DNA of 42,163 nt, from the NCBI GenBank assembly GCA_946411515.1, contig CAMKEH010000011.1, forward strand, positions 1-42,163, read 5' to 3'. Positions 35,103-42,163 of this stretch are shown here, piece by piece. Within the stretch, counting starts at the first letter, position 1. Each line of letters opens with the position of its first letter. The notes beneath the pieces were generated by a model that was not told the DNA's origin, searched no databases, and saw only the letters and a program-made list of their open reading frames with translations. The stretch comes from an uncultured Clostridium sp. (GTDB lineage Bacteria > Bacillota > Clostridia > TANB77 > CAG-508). The translations under genes were made by a program, and so were the position numbers.

Positions 35103-36020
35103 TTATTTATCCGATTCTAAATCATGTATAACATTTTCAAAATATTTAGGAAGTCTGGCTTCTAAAAACATTTCTTTTTTTGTTATTGGATGTTTAAATT
35201 TCAAACTTTTTGCATGCAAAGCTTGTCCTTTAATATTCCATTCATTTTTACCACTAGAATATACTTCATCTCCAACTACAGGATATCCTATGTGTGATAG
35301 ATGAACTCTTATTTGATGTGTTCTTCCTGTTTCAATTCTTACTTCTAGTAATGTACAATTGTGTTTGTGATATCTCTCTAATACTTTAAAATGAGTTATT
35401 GCATCTTTTCCTGTTTTTACTACATCCATTTTCTTTCTGTCTTTATTACTTCTTCCTATAGGCATATTAATTGTTGCTTCATTTTCTTTTACAATTCCCC
35501 TAACTAAAGCAATATACGTTTTTTGTACTTCATGATTTTTTATTTGATTACTTAAAACTATATGTGCTTTATCATTTTTTGCAACTATCAATATTCCTGA
35601 TGTATCTTTATCTAATCTATGGACTATTCCAGGTCTTAATTCTCCCCCTATACCTGATAAACTGCCTTTACATATTGCCATTATAGCATTTACTAATGTT
35701 CCATCCGGATTACCATTTGCTGGATGTACAACCATTCCTTTTGGTTTATTTACAACAATAATATCATTATCTTCATAAATAATTTCAATTGGTATATCTT
35801 GTGCTTTTAAATCTACTTCTTTTGGTTTTTCTTCTTCTAAAGTAATTAAATCTCCTTCTTGAACTTTATAAGAAGATTTAGTTTTTTTGTTATTCACCAA
35901 AATTTTTTCTTCACTAATTAATCTTTGAATAGCAACTCTAGAAAGATCTTTACTTTTTATTGCTAAATATGCATCTATTCTTTTATTAATATTTTCTTTA
36001 TCTACAATAATTTGTTTCAT
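35103..36020 (-). CDS. RluD/RluA-family pseudouridine synthase with S4 domain
   Basis: 305 residues: an N-terminal S4 RNA-binding domain (about 13-72), then the catalytic domain with GIVHRLDKDTSGILIVAKND (catalytic Asp in HRLD) and ETGRTHQIRVHLSHIGYPVVG. It modifies uridines in 23S rRNA (RluD-type sites by homology). It starts 14 bases after the GT-C-like gene and its end is 19 bases from the rluB-type start: three genes in one direction. In many Firmicutes this gene follows lspA; here it follows an unrelated membrane protein. Confidence 0.92.
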   Translation of the reverse strand: MKQIIVDKENINKRIDAYLAIKSKDLSRVAIQRLISEEKILVNNKKTKSSYKVQEGDLITLEEEKPKEVDLKAQDIPIEIIYEDNDIIVVNKPKGMVVHPANGNPDGTLVNAIMAICKGSLSGIGGELRPGIVHRLDKDTSGILIVAKNDKAHIVLSNQIKNHEVQKTYIALVRGIVKENEATINMPIGRSNKDRKKMDVVKTGKDAITHFKVLERYHKHNCTLLEVRIETGRTHQIRVHLSHIGYPVVGDEVYSSGKNEWNIKGQALHAKSLKFKHPITKKEMFLEARLPKYFENVIHDLESDK

Positions 36021-36033
36021 AACTTAGTTCCTT

Positions 36034-37701
36034 CTATTTTAATATTTCATACACTACAAAATATTTATCTCTATATAATTCTTTATATTTATTTTTCTCG
36101 GTCTTATCAATTATCATACTTACTTTTGAATTTTTATAAGTAATTACATGAGTTATTCCATACTTTTCAAAAGTATCTCCATAAAAATTTCCAATGCCAG
36201 ATGTATTTATAAAATCCATAAAAATATCTTCTTCTTTGCCACTAAATTCTGGAGCATATAGATCTGCTCTTGAATCTATAAATACTGGTATTCCTCTAAA
36301 TAATAGGTAACTTCCATAATTATATTCATTATAAAATTTAGCTTTAGATAAATCTATATTTTCTAATATATAATTGCTTGCCCCTACTGGATATGTTGAT
36401 TCATCAATATAATTATCGTTTATTTTAGGTTTTATTATGAAATAACACCAAACAATCATTAAAATTGTAATTATTAATGTTCCTATTATAGTTGTCAATT
36501 CCTTTTCTACATTTTCTAGTTTTACTTTTGTATATCTACTAATTAAATCTACTAAAAGTCTATTTAATATAATTGAACCTATTATCATAAACATTGTCAC
36601 TTGTCTTCTAGAAGCTATCATTAAATATAACAACCCACTTATCATAAATAAATCACAAAGTCTTATTTTGGCTTTAGTAAATATCATTATTGCTAAAAAG
36701 CCTATTAATACACAACATACTTCTTTTTCTCCTGAAAGTGTCATTGGTAAATGTTCATTTATGTTTTGAGTAGTGTTTCCTTCCATTGTTTTCACAAGAT
36801 AAGTATAAGGTGTAGTTCCAAGAGGTGTCAATAATCCTGTAAATAAACAAATTATCATTATTAAAATTAACCATTTTACATTGTCATTTTTTGTTAATTT
36901 TATTTTATATGGATTTTGCAATTCTTTACTTCTTTTTATTTTTATTTTATCTACTTTTTCTTCTAATTTAGATAATTCATCTTTTAGTTTCTTTATTTTT
37001 TCTTCATTTCCATTTTCTTTAGATAATTTCTTTATCTTTCTATTTAACTGTTTAATACTTGTTTTTCTATAAATAATTGTTTCTGAAAAACTTGCAATAA
37101 TATATTCTGCAATATAAGGCAAGTAAAGTACAAAGTAAAATGGAAATACTGCTACATGTATATTTGCAATTATTATTGGTATTATTATTAATCCTATAGC
37201 ATATCTTTTTTGTTTTGTTTCTAAAAACTTTTCTATAAAAAATATTGTTAATGCAAATAGTATAAAAGTTACAAGTTGAGCCCTTGCTGCTATATAACCT
37301 CTTATCAAATACATTACTCCTACTGCCATTATAAAAGATATTAGTTTATTTTTTACAAGTTTTGTATTTACAGCATAAATTGTAATTCCCAATATTACTG
37401 CTAAAATACAAGTTGTTACATATATTCCTGTCATTCCAAACATATTATATATAAAATATGTTGCAACATCATATCCCCAATGCGGATAAGTATATGCTAA
37501 GTCTTCATGCCAAGAAAATGGATCTTGCATATCTATTCCTTCTTGTACAATATGCTCTCCTACTTTTATTGTATAATATGTGTCATTTTGAAGTGTTATT
37601 GGAGTAAGCGCAACACAGAAAACAGCAATTAAAACAATTGCTATAATTGTAAATTTTATTCCAGTGCTTATTTTTTTATTTTTGTTTTTATTTTTATCCA
37701 T
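36034..37701 (-). CDS. GT-C-like multi-pass membrane protein (glycosyltransferase candidate)
   Basis: 555 residues, about 11 membrane helices. After the first helix comes LQNDTYYTIKVGEHIV with an acidic residue where GT-C glycosyltransferases carry their catalytic Asp. Between helices near the middle (about 208-265) is a long cytoplasmic coiled coil rich in Lys/Glu/Leu, and the C-terminal 100 residues form a soluble domain (FIDSRADLYAPEFSG). Overall it fits lipid-linked-sugar transferases of the GT-C fold, but motifs are weak and the substrate is unknown. Confidence 0.55.
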   Translation of the reverse strand: MDKNKNKNKKISTGIKFTIIAIVLIAVFCVALTPITLQNDTYYTIKVGEHIVQEGIDMQDPFSWHEDLAYTYPHWGYDVATYFIYNMFGMTGIYVTTCILAVILGITIYAVNTKLVKNKLISFIMAVGVMYLIRGYIAARAQLVTFILFALTIFFIEKFLETKQKRYAIGLIIIPIIIANIHVAVFPFYFVLYLPYIAEYIIASFSETIIYRKTSIKQLNRKIKKLSKENGNEEKIKKLKDELSKLEEKVDKIKIKRSKELQNPYKIKLTKNDNVKWLILIMIICLFTGLLTPLGTTPYTYLVKTMEGNTTQNINEHLPMTLSGEKEVCCVLIGFLAIMIFTKAKIRLCDLFMISGLLYLMIASRRQVTMFMIIGSIILNRLLVDLISRYTKVKLENVEKELTTIIGTLIITILMIVWCYFIIKPKINDNYIDESTYPVGASNYILENIDLSKAKFYNEYNYGSYLLFRGIPVFIDSRADLYAPEFSGKEEDIFMDFINTSGIGNFYGDTFEKYGITHVITYKNSKVSMIIDKTEKNKYKELYRDKYFVVYEILK

Positions 37702-37724
37702 TTCATATTCTCCTGTATAATATT

Positions 37725-38291
37725 TTATTTATAATTTATTTCATTTACCGCTATATCAACTATTTTCCAATTAATTCTTGAAAAATATAAGTTATTTCTA
37801 CAATAATTACAAGTAAACATATGCTTTGAATCATTATAATCCATCAAAGCCCCGCAGCTAGGACATTTATTTGCTATATTTTTATTATTAATAACTTCTA
37901 GTGTAATTGTCCAAATGTCATTCCAATATTTATCATATTCAAAAATCACATTTTGATTATTATCTGCATCATCATAAAAGAAAACAGATGTATAGACTTT
38001 AATATAAAACTTATCATCTTTTTCACTATAATCTCTTAAATCTGCATATCCTACTCTAACATTATCGATATCATCTGATATTCTATATAAATCTTTATTT
38101 TGTATGATATTTTTTATGCATTCTTTTTTACAGTATTTTTCTAGTTTCTCTTCATTTTCATAACTTAAAAAATAATGTATATTAGGAATTATATTTTTTA
38201 CATATTCCAAGATTTCTCCTTCATCAAAAGTTGGAAAATCTCTTTTTATTTTTAATAGTACATTTTGATTATTATAATTAGAATTACTCAT
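37725..38291 (-). CDS. Zinc-ribbon protein with TIM44-like N-terminal domain
   Basis: 188 residues from ATG 38291, chosen for the AAGGGGA ribosome site; an ATG at 38336 lacks one. The N-terminal part (about 10-135 of the short form) is an alpha/beta domain like TIM44/NTF2-type domains in Clostridial proteins of this layout. A Cys4 zinc ribbon follows (CPSCGALMDYNDSKHMFTCNYC), then a hydrophobic end. The function is not known. It ends 23 bases before the GT-C-like gene, same strand. Confidence 0.55.
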   Translation of the reverse strand: MSNSNYNNQNVLLKIKRDFPTFDEGEILEYVKNIIPNIHYFLSYENEEKLEKYCKKECIKNIIQNKDLYRISDDIDNVRVGYADLRDYSEKDDKFYIKVYTSVFFYDDADNNQNVIFEYDKYWNDIWTITLEVINNKNIANKCPSCGALMDYNDSKHMFTCNYCRNNLYFSRINWKIVDIAVNEINYK

Positions 38292-38393
38292 ATTACTTCC
38301 CCTTACGCTTTTATTTTCATAATAATTATATATCAATAATATATATTTAGCAACAACTTTTTCTATCCTTAATATTACAAAATATAAACTTCA

Positions 38394-38429
38394 AAAAAGT
38401 TTCAAAAGGTTATACTCTTGAAACTTTTT
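38394..38429. terminator. Terminator after the SSB-like gene
   Basis: Perfect 12-base stem, AAAAAGTTTCAA / TTGAAACTTTTT, with A and T ends. Confidence 0.85.
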
Positions 38430-38447
38430 ATACTATTTATCTATATT

Positions 38448-39143
38448 TTAAACAGCTTCTTTATTTTCATCTTCACTTTCATCATGTTTTTCTTCTATTA
38501 CTTCTAGACTTCCTACTGAAACTTCATATGCAACTCTGTTTTCAATTGTTCCATCTTCATGTTTCTTTTCGTAAGTTCTAGATTGTACTCTTCCAACTAT
38601 TTTCACTTGGCTTCCTACTTCTAGATTTTGACAAAATCTAGCATTTCTTCCCCAAGCTATACATGGAATGTAGTCTGATTTGTTATAAGCTCTATTTACA
38701 GCAAGCAATATGTCTGATATTTCTCTTCCAAATGGTGTTTGTCTGTAAATAGGTTTCTTACAGATGTACCCTATTAATACAACTTCGTTTGTTATTGTAT
38801 CTTTTTTTGCCATTTCATTTTCTTCATCTTCTTCTACATCTTCAACTTCTAATAAGTCCTTTGCGAAAACTGTTAATATTAATCTGTTCTTTTCATTTTC
38901 ATAACTATTGTATGATCTAAATTGACCCTTTACTAACAATTTTTTTCCTTCAATTAATGTATCTTCTTTTATTAGTCTTTCTGAAACTGTAATTGGTATA
39001 ATATCACTATTACCACTTAAACGAGGTATTTCTAAGTTAAATACATAAAAGCTTTCACCATATATTTCATGACTAAATTTTTTATCTCCTGTAACTTTAC
39101 CAACTAATGTTAAATAGTTGTTTTCTAAATAATTTGTATCCAA
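38448..39143 (-). CDS. Single-stranded-DNA-binding-like protein with two OB folds
   Basis: 231 residues with two SSB-type OB folds in tandem: about 8-100 (NYLTLVGKVTGDKKF, ... LLVKGQFRSYN) and about 115-220 (NEVVLIGYICKKPIYRQTP, ... SDYIPCIAWGRNARFCQNLEVGSQVKIVGRVQSR). The tail is acidic (DESEDENKEAV), though not the DDIPF end of classic SSB. Normal bacterial SSB has one OB fold and makes tetramers; two folds suggest a dimer or another role. It stands alone with its own promoter and terminator. Housekeeping ssb is usually beside rpsF and rpsR, so this may be an accessory form. Confidence 0.8.
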   Translation of the reverse strand: MDTNYLENNYLTLVGKVTGDKKFSHEIYGESFYVFNLEIPRLSGNSDIIPITVSERLIKEDTLIEGKKLLVKGQFRSYNSYENEKNRLILTVFAKDLLEVEDVEEDEENEMAKKDTITNEVVLIGYICKKPIYRQTPFGREISDILLAVNRAYNKSDYIPCIAWGRNARFCQNLEVGSQVKIVGRVQSRTYEKKHEDGTIENRVAYEVSVGSLEVIEEKHDESEDENKEAV

Positions 39144-39208
39144 TTTCTTTTCCTCCCTATTTTTTAATCTATTGTATTTTTTCCTTTAGCAAATTTTCTA
39201 CACTTCTT

Positions 39209-39237
39209 ATTATACAACATTTTCCTGGTTTTGTCTA
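39209..39237 (-). promoter_or_regulatory. Promoter of the SSB-like gene
   Basis: Minus strand TAGACA (39237-39232), 17-base spacer, TATAAT (39214-39209). Confidence 0.65.
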
Positions 39238-39276
39238 CATAAAAAGTTAAATTTATTCAAAAAAGTTAGAATTTTC

Positions 39277-39780
39277 CTATATTTTTAAAATTATGCGCTT
39301 ATTATATATAGCTAATATTGTATAAATTATTAATATTTCATATGTTCTTTTATTGCAAGTTTCACTAGTTTTTACTTGTTTTTCTCCTACTTCTATCATT
39401 TCTCCAAACTTATTTTTAATGTTTCTTTGAAGATCTATAAGTATGCTATTGTCTGTTATACTAGATATTGTTACAGTTGCTTTTTGATTTAACCCATATG
39501 TTATTATATTGATTTTTTTATTATTATCTAAATTTAAATCTAACTTTATATCTGTATTTATTATCAGATATTTTGATTTATTACATATGTTTTCAATTAC
39601 ATTTATCTTTTCTTCTAAATTCTTTAATTCTTTATTTATTATTATAGTTTCAAATGTTATGTTTTTTATATTATCTATACTTTTATTATTTATATGAATT
39701 AATTTCATATTTTCTAACTGTATATTTTCCTTTATTTCATCAAAACTTTTATTATCTGAAATAATTCCTATAAAAGTCAT
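39277..39780 (-). CDS. Protein of unknown function
   Basis: 167 residues, rich in Asn, Ile and Lys. It has alternating short strands and helices (FIGIISDNKSFDEI, ... KINIITYGLNQKATVTISSI), with a hydrophobic C-terminal helix (about 146-165). The ITYGLNQKATV stretch faintly recalls Mur-ligase middle domains, but no ATP-binding motif is present. It lies 66 bases after the pdaB-like gene, same strand. Not recognised. Confidence 0.5.
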   Translation of the reverse strand: MTFIGIISDNKSFDEIKENIQLENMKLIHINNKSIDNIKNITFETIIINKELKNLEEKINVIENICNKSKYLIINTDIKLDLNLDNNKKINIITYGLNQKATVTISSITDNSILIDLQRNIKNKFGEMIEVGEKQVKTSETCNKRTYEILIIYTILAIYNKRIILKI

Positions 39781-39846
39781 TTCTTATCCCCTTATTTACT
39801 TTATTTATTATTTTTATTATTTCCTTAATTTTACAATATATGCACT

Positions 39847-40620
39847 TTATTTATTTTTTATTTGAGTTCCATTATTATCGATTTTGTAATTATCTTTATA
39901 TATTAATTCTGATATTGGAACTATTTCTAATCCTTTACCTTTTATATTTTTTATTAACATATCTAAGCTGTCTAGCGTATGATCTGTTCCATTATGTGTT
40001 AAAATTATATCTCCTTTTTTTATTTTTGCATCTAATCTCTTCCACATTTCTTTCCCTGTAAGTCCTGTATAATCTAATGTATCTAGGCTCCACTGAATAG
40101 GATAATATCCTTTATCTGTAGCTGCTTTTATTACAGTATCATTATATTCCCCATAAGGTGGCCTATATATATTAGTTTTTCTTCCTGTTATTTTTTCTAT
40201 TCTTTTATTACTTTCTTCTATTTCTTTTACATTTTCTTCATAAGAAAGATTATTTACATGTGGATGTGTATTACTATGTGTTCCTATTTCATGACCACCA
40301 TCACTTATTTTCTTTACTGCCTGTGGATATTTATCCACCCAATCTCCAACTAAGAAAAATGTTATTTTTACATTATTATTTTTTAAAGCTTCTAATATTT
40401 TATCTATATCATCTGCATTCCATGCACAATTCATTGTAAGAGCTACTTTATTTTCATTTGTTTCAACATTATATATTGGTAATAATTTTGAACTTACAGC
40501 TGATGTCTCAACAGTATTATTATTAACATTTAATGTACTTGCTGCACAAAATAGAAACAATACCATTACTGCAGATATTATGTATGTATACATTTTTTGC
40601 TTATTTAATACAAAGAACAT
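39847..40620 (-). CDS. pdaB: PdaB-like polysaccharide deacetylase, sporulation type
   Basis: 257 residues: an N-terminal membrane helix or signal (about 9-27) and a NodB-type deacetylase domain (about 55-240). Motifs: ALTMNCAWNADDI in place of the usual TFDDG, the metal His pair in THSNTHPHVNN, RPPYGEYN, QWSLDTLDY, and the catalytic His in ILTHNG. PdaB-type proteins act on cell-wall or spore-cortex glycans in sporulating bacteria and often carry Asn at the first motif Asp, as here; activity may therefore be weak or different. The start has GGAGG 8 bases before it, but that site lies in a terminator-like stem. Confidence 0.75.
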   Translation of the reverse strand: MFFVLNKQKMYTYIISAVMVLFLFCAASTLNVNNNTVETSAVSSKLLPIYNVETNENKVALTMNCAWNADDIDKILEALKNNNVKITFFLVGDWVDKYPQAVKKISDGGHEIGTHSNTHPHVNNLSYEENVKEIEESNKRIEKITGRKTNIYRPPYGEYNDTVIKAATDKGYYPIQWSLDTLDYTGLTGKEMWKRLDAKIKKGDIILTHNGTDHTLDSLDMLIKNIKGKGLEIVPISELIYKDNYKIDNNGTQIKNK

Positions 40621-40628
40621 AAAAAAAC

Positions 40629-40670
40629 CTCCAAACTAAAGCTACTTTAATTCTATGCTTTAATTTGAAG
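40629..40670 (-). terminator. Terminator-like stem that also covers the pdaB ribosome site
   Basis: On the minus strand CTTCAAATTAAAGC (40670-40657) pairs with GCTTTAGTTTGGAG (40642-40629), 14 bases with two G-U pairs, then GTTTTTTT and the pdaB ATG at once. The right arm holds most of the GGAGG Shine-Dalgarno, so the structure may stop transcription from the pilin-like gene and, if transcription continues, hide the pdaB ribosome site. Confidence 0.65.
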
Positions 40671-40692
40671 ATTAATTCTTATTATTTAATTT

Positions 40693-41706
40693 TTACACTT
40701 CTGGCCCTGCTATAAATTCTCCTGTTCCTTGATTTGTATAAAACTTTCCTTCAACTGTATCATACATTCCTTTTGTGTTTGCCGGAACTTGATTACCATC
40801 TGCGTTTGTAACAGTTGTAGTAGATTTACACGGAATGAAGTTTCTAATTAAATTTGTGTTTTCAGAATCTGAATATATTTTACACTCATATATTTGAAAA
40901 TGATTTGAAAAAGCAGTAGGTTGTCCTCCAGCATTCATAGCAAAAAAATACATGGTATAAGGTAAATAATCATTTTCAATAATAACATTTCCATATGGTT
41001 CATCATCTATATTAATAATTGCGTTGTTTTTATGAAAATGTGCTATATAACGGTGAATATTGTCATCGCTATTGAATTGAATAGGTGTACCACTTAAAAA
41101 ATTAAAATTCCCCCATTTACCTGTTCTGATATATGAGGCTATCCATGGCATTCCTGAATTTTGGCAACCTATTAATGTTTCTATGTTATCTGTTGATGTT
41201 AATTTTGCTAGTATATTAATTGAAAAAGGCAATTTCTGATTTGTATCAATCCACTGCGTTCCTGTACTTTCTATATATTCTACTTGTTGATATTCATCTG
41301 GCAAAAGATTCCCTTCTTCGACTTTTCCATCTTTATAAATTCTATATCCATTGCAATAAAAAAATGTATTATTTTCAAAAACTTCTTTGTTGGCACCAAA
41401 GTTAGATTTTAATTCACTCTCTAAATTATCTTTAGTTATAGTTCCTTTTCCTGCTAATTTTGCAGAAGCTACTGCTAGCTTTATTAATTCTAGTTCTTTT
41501 GCTTTTTCGTTTTCTTCTTTAGCAGTTTGAGCTTTTTGTAACAATCCATTATCTCCTGTTAATGTTTGGATGGTTACTCCTGCTAATATTAATAATACAA
41601 TTATAGTTATTACTAATGCAATTAGCGTTACACCTTTTGTGTTTTTTAGATTACTGCTCTCTCTCTCTCTCTCTCTTAGAACTATAAGGTTCTCATCGTT
41701 TCTCAT
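40693..41706 (-). CDS. Prepilin-like protein fused to a LamG/lectin-like domain, with coding (AG)10
   Basis: 337 residues from ATG 41706 (GGAGG 9 bases before it). A 24-residue leader carrying RERERESS precedes the pilin cleavage motif KGVTLIALVITIIVLLILAG. A coiled part (LLQKAQTAKEENEKAKELE) follows, then from about 137 a domain starting LPDEYQQVEYIESTGTQWIDTN, a phrase typical of concanavalin-A/LamG-like modules in gut Firmicutes, ending near residue 337. It is probably a surface-displayed pilin-type binding protein. Residues 11-17 are encoded by an (AG)10 repeat; a change of one unit truncates the protein at once. Most pilin leaders are 5-10 residues, so this one is long. Confidence 0.75.
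   Translation of the reverse strand: MRNDENLIVLRERERESSNLKNTKGVTLIALVITIIVLLILAGVTIQTLTGDNGLLQKAQTAKEENEKAKELELIKLAVASAKLAGKGTITKDNLESELKSNFGANKEVFENNTFFYCNGYRIYKDGKVEEGNLLPDEYQQVEYIESTGTQWIDTNQKLPFSINILAKLTSTDNIETLIGCQNSGMPWIASYIRTGKWGNFNFLSGTPIQFNSDDNIHRYIAHFHKNNAIINIDDEPYGNVIIENDYLPYTMYFFAMNAGGQPTAFSNHFQIYECKIYSDSENTNLIRNFIPCKSTTTVTNADGNQVPANTKGMYDTVEGKFYTNQGTGEFIAGPEV
41657..41676. repeat. (CT)10 / (AG)10 dinucleotide repeat inside the pilin-like gene
   Basis: Twenty bases of pure CT on the plus strand, coding on the minus strand for RERERE and part of the next Ser. With 9 units the frame becomes cag taa, a stop 2 codons after the tract; with 11 units gca gta atc taa, a stop 4 codons after. 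Slipped-strand change would switch the gene off and on. Confidence 0.85.
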
Positions 41707-41741
41707 ATTTTATTTCCTCCACTTTTTCTTTTGTTATATGT

Positions 41742-41770
41742 ATTTTATATTAAATTGATCTTTTTGTAAA
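41742..41770 (-). promoter_or_regulatory. Promoter of the pilin/lectin-like gene
   Basis: Minus strand TTTACA (41770-41765), 17-base spacer, TAAAAT (41747-41742), about 30 bases before the ATG. Confidence 0.5.
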
Positions 41771-41884
41771 TATCTTTTTTATTTTTCAATTAATTCTTTA
41801 ATTAAGAATTTTTTAGTTAATAATTTCTTCTGGAATAATTTGCAATTTTTTTAATATAAATAAGGAAAAATATACTAAAAATTA

Positions 41885-41913
41885 TTGTAAAATATTGTAA
41901 ATAGTTGTATAAT
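41885..41913 (+). promoter_or_regulatory. Promoter of the small-peptide unit
   Basis: TTGTAA (41885-41890), 17-base spacer, TATAAT (41908-41913). Confidence 0.65.
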
Positions 41914-41956
41914 AGGCACATCCTTTTCATTAAGGAAATTTTTGGAAAGGAGGTAC

Positions 41957-42049
41957 ATAAAAACGTCATCTTTTGACTTAATCTGGCAATTAATTGTTTT
42001 ACTACTATTAAGTATTAATAATAATGATCCCCAGAATAACAATGACTAG
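41957..42049 (+). CDS. 30-residue hydrophobic peptide with no ATG start
   Basis: After an AAAGGAGG ribosome site (41947-41954) there is no ATG, but the frame from ATA 41957, or ACG 41963, runs to TAG 42047-42049. It reads KTSSFDLIWQLIVLLLLSI followed by NNNDPQNNND: a single membrane-spanning helix with an Asn/Asp-rich tail. The unit is complete: promoter at 41885, about 37 bases of leader, ribosome site, frame, and terminator at 42060. No family is recognised. It could be a small membrane peptide, a toxin-like peptide or a signal. ACG is spaced 8 bases from the ribosome site, ATA only 2, and neither is a usual start codon. Confidence 0.45.
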   Translation: MKTSSFDLIWQLIVLLLLSINNNDPQNNND

Positions 42050-42059
42050 AAAATAGTCC

Positions 42060-42095
42060 AAATCTAGGTAGTCTGCCAACTGCCTAGATTTTTTA
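42060..42095 (+). terminator. Terminator of the small-peptide unit
   Basis: AAATCTAGGTAGT (42060-42072) pairs with ACTGCCTAGATTT (42079-42091) with one G-U pair, then T-rich. Confidence 0.85.
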
Positions 42096-42125
42096 CATAT
42101 AAAGAAAAAGGACTCTATGTCAATA

Positions 42126-42162
42126 GTTGGGGTGGAAAACTAGAAAAGTTTTCTGCCTCAGC
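42126..42162 (+). repeat. Copy 2 of the repeated palindrome
   Basis: GTTGGGGTGGAAAAC (42126-42140) pairs with GTTTTCTGCCTCAGC (42148-42162), 15 bases with four G-U pairs and no mismatch. It matches the hairpin at 944-980 in both arms apart from a few transitions. The window ends here, so a T tract cannot be checked. Confidence 0.65.
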
Positions 42163-42163
42163 T

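Overview
The window reads as a very AT-rich, spore-forming, fermentative Firmicute of the Clostridia type, probably an uncultured gut lineage. The evidence is the spore-coat ATPase SpoIVA, a GerA-type germinant receptor operon, a PdaB-like deacetylase, AUG/Shine-Dalgarno gene starts, a T-box in front of aspS, and anaerobic mixed-acid enzymes (PflB, PflA, AdhE). No rRNA, tRNA, CRISPR array, integrase or transposase gene was seen. Species cannot be named from the sequence alone.

Layout. 1-2645: a surface locus with a Ser-rich, Ig-like (Big_2) protein cut by the window edge and two cohesin-like paralogues, one sortase-anchored and one membrane-anchored with an odd DRR-repeat cytoplasmic tail. 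2843-4779: a sugar-nucleotide pair (UDPGP-type pyrophosphorylase plus a stand-alone left-handed beta-helix protein). 4980-7695: spoIVA and a convergent transglutaminase-like protein. 7813-12046: a germinant receptor operon (A, B and C subunits plus a 59-residue two-helix protein that fits a D subunit). 12057-12795: a three-gene toxin-antitoxin-like unit. 12942-17991: housekeeping genes on the minus strand (rnr, secG, maf, an rluA-type gene, a methyltransferase) with an 85-base REP/MITE-like palindrome. 18130-18880: an isolated membrane-protein unit with unusual flanking hairpins. 18912-22819: uvrC and T-box-controlled aspS. 22893-27017: a 58-residue membrane protein, adhE and an M23 peptidase. 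27273-30797: an XRE regulator, pflB and pflA. 30837-41706: mostly minus strand, with two pilin-like proteins, an S1 protein, two pseudouridine synthases, a GT-C-like membrane protein, a two-OB-fold SSB-like protein and a PdaB-like deacetylase. 41885-42095: a compact plus-strand unit for a 30-residue hydrophobic peptide.

The most notable signals are these. (1) Three conserved genes (gerAA, pflB, an rluB-type gene) are each broken by one extra C directly 5' of a G run, which looks like one systematic cause, probably base calling, rather than three decayed genes. (2) A pilin-like/lectin-like gene has an (AG)10 tract just after its start; gain or loss of one unit brings a stop within four codons, which is the structure of an on/off phase switch. 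(3) The gene at 18255 is flanked by two hairpins whose 9-base loops are complementary over 7 bases. (4) A 30-residue hydrophobic peptide has its own promoter, ribosome site and terminator but no AUG; the M23 peptidase likewise seems to start at a non-AUG codon. (5) A terminator-like stem covers the pdaB ribosome site.
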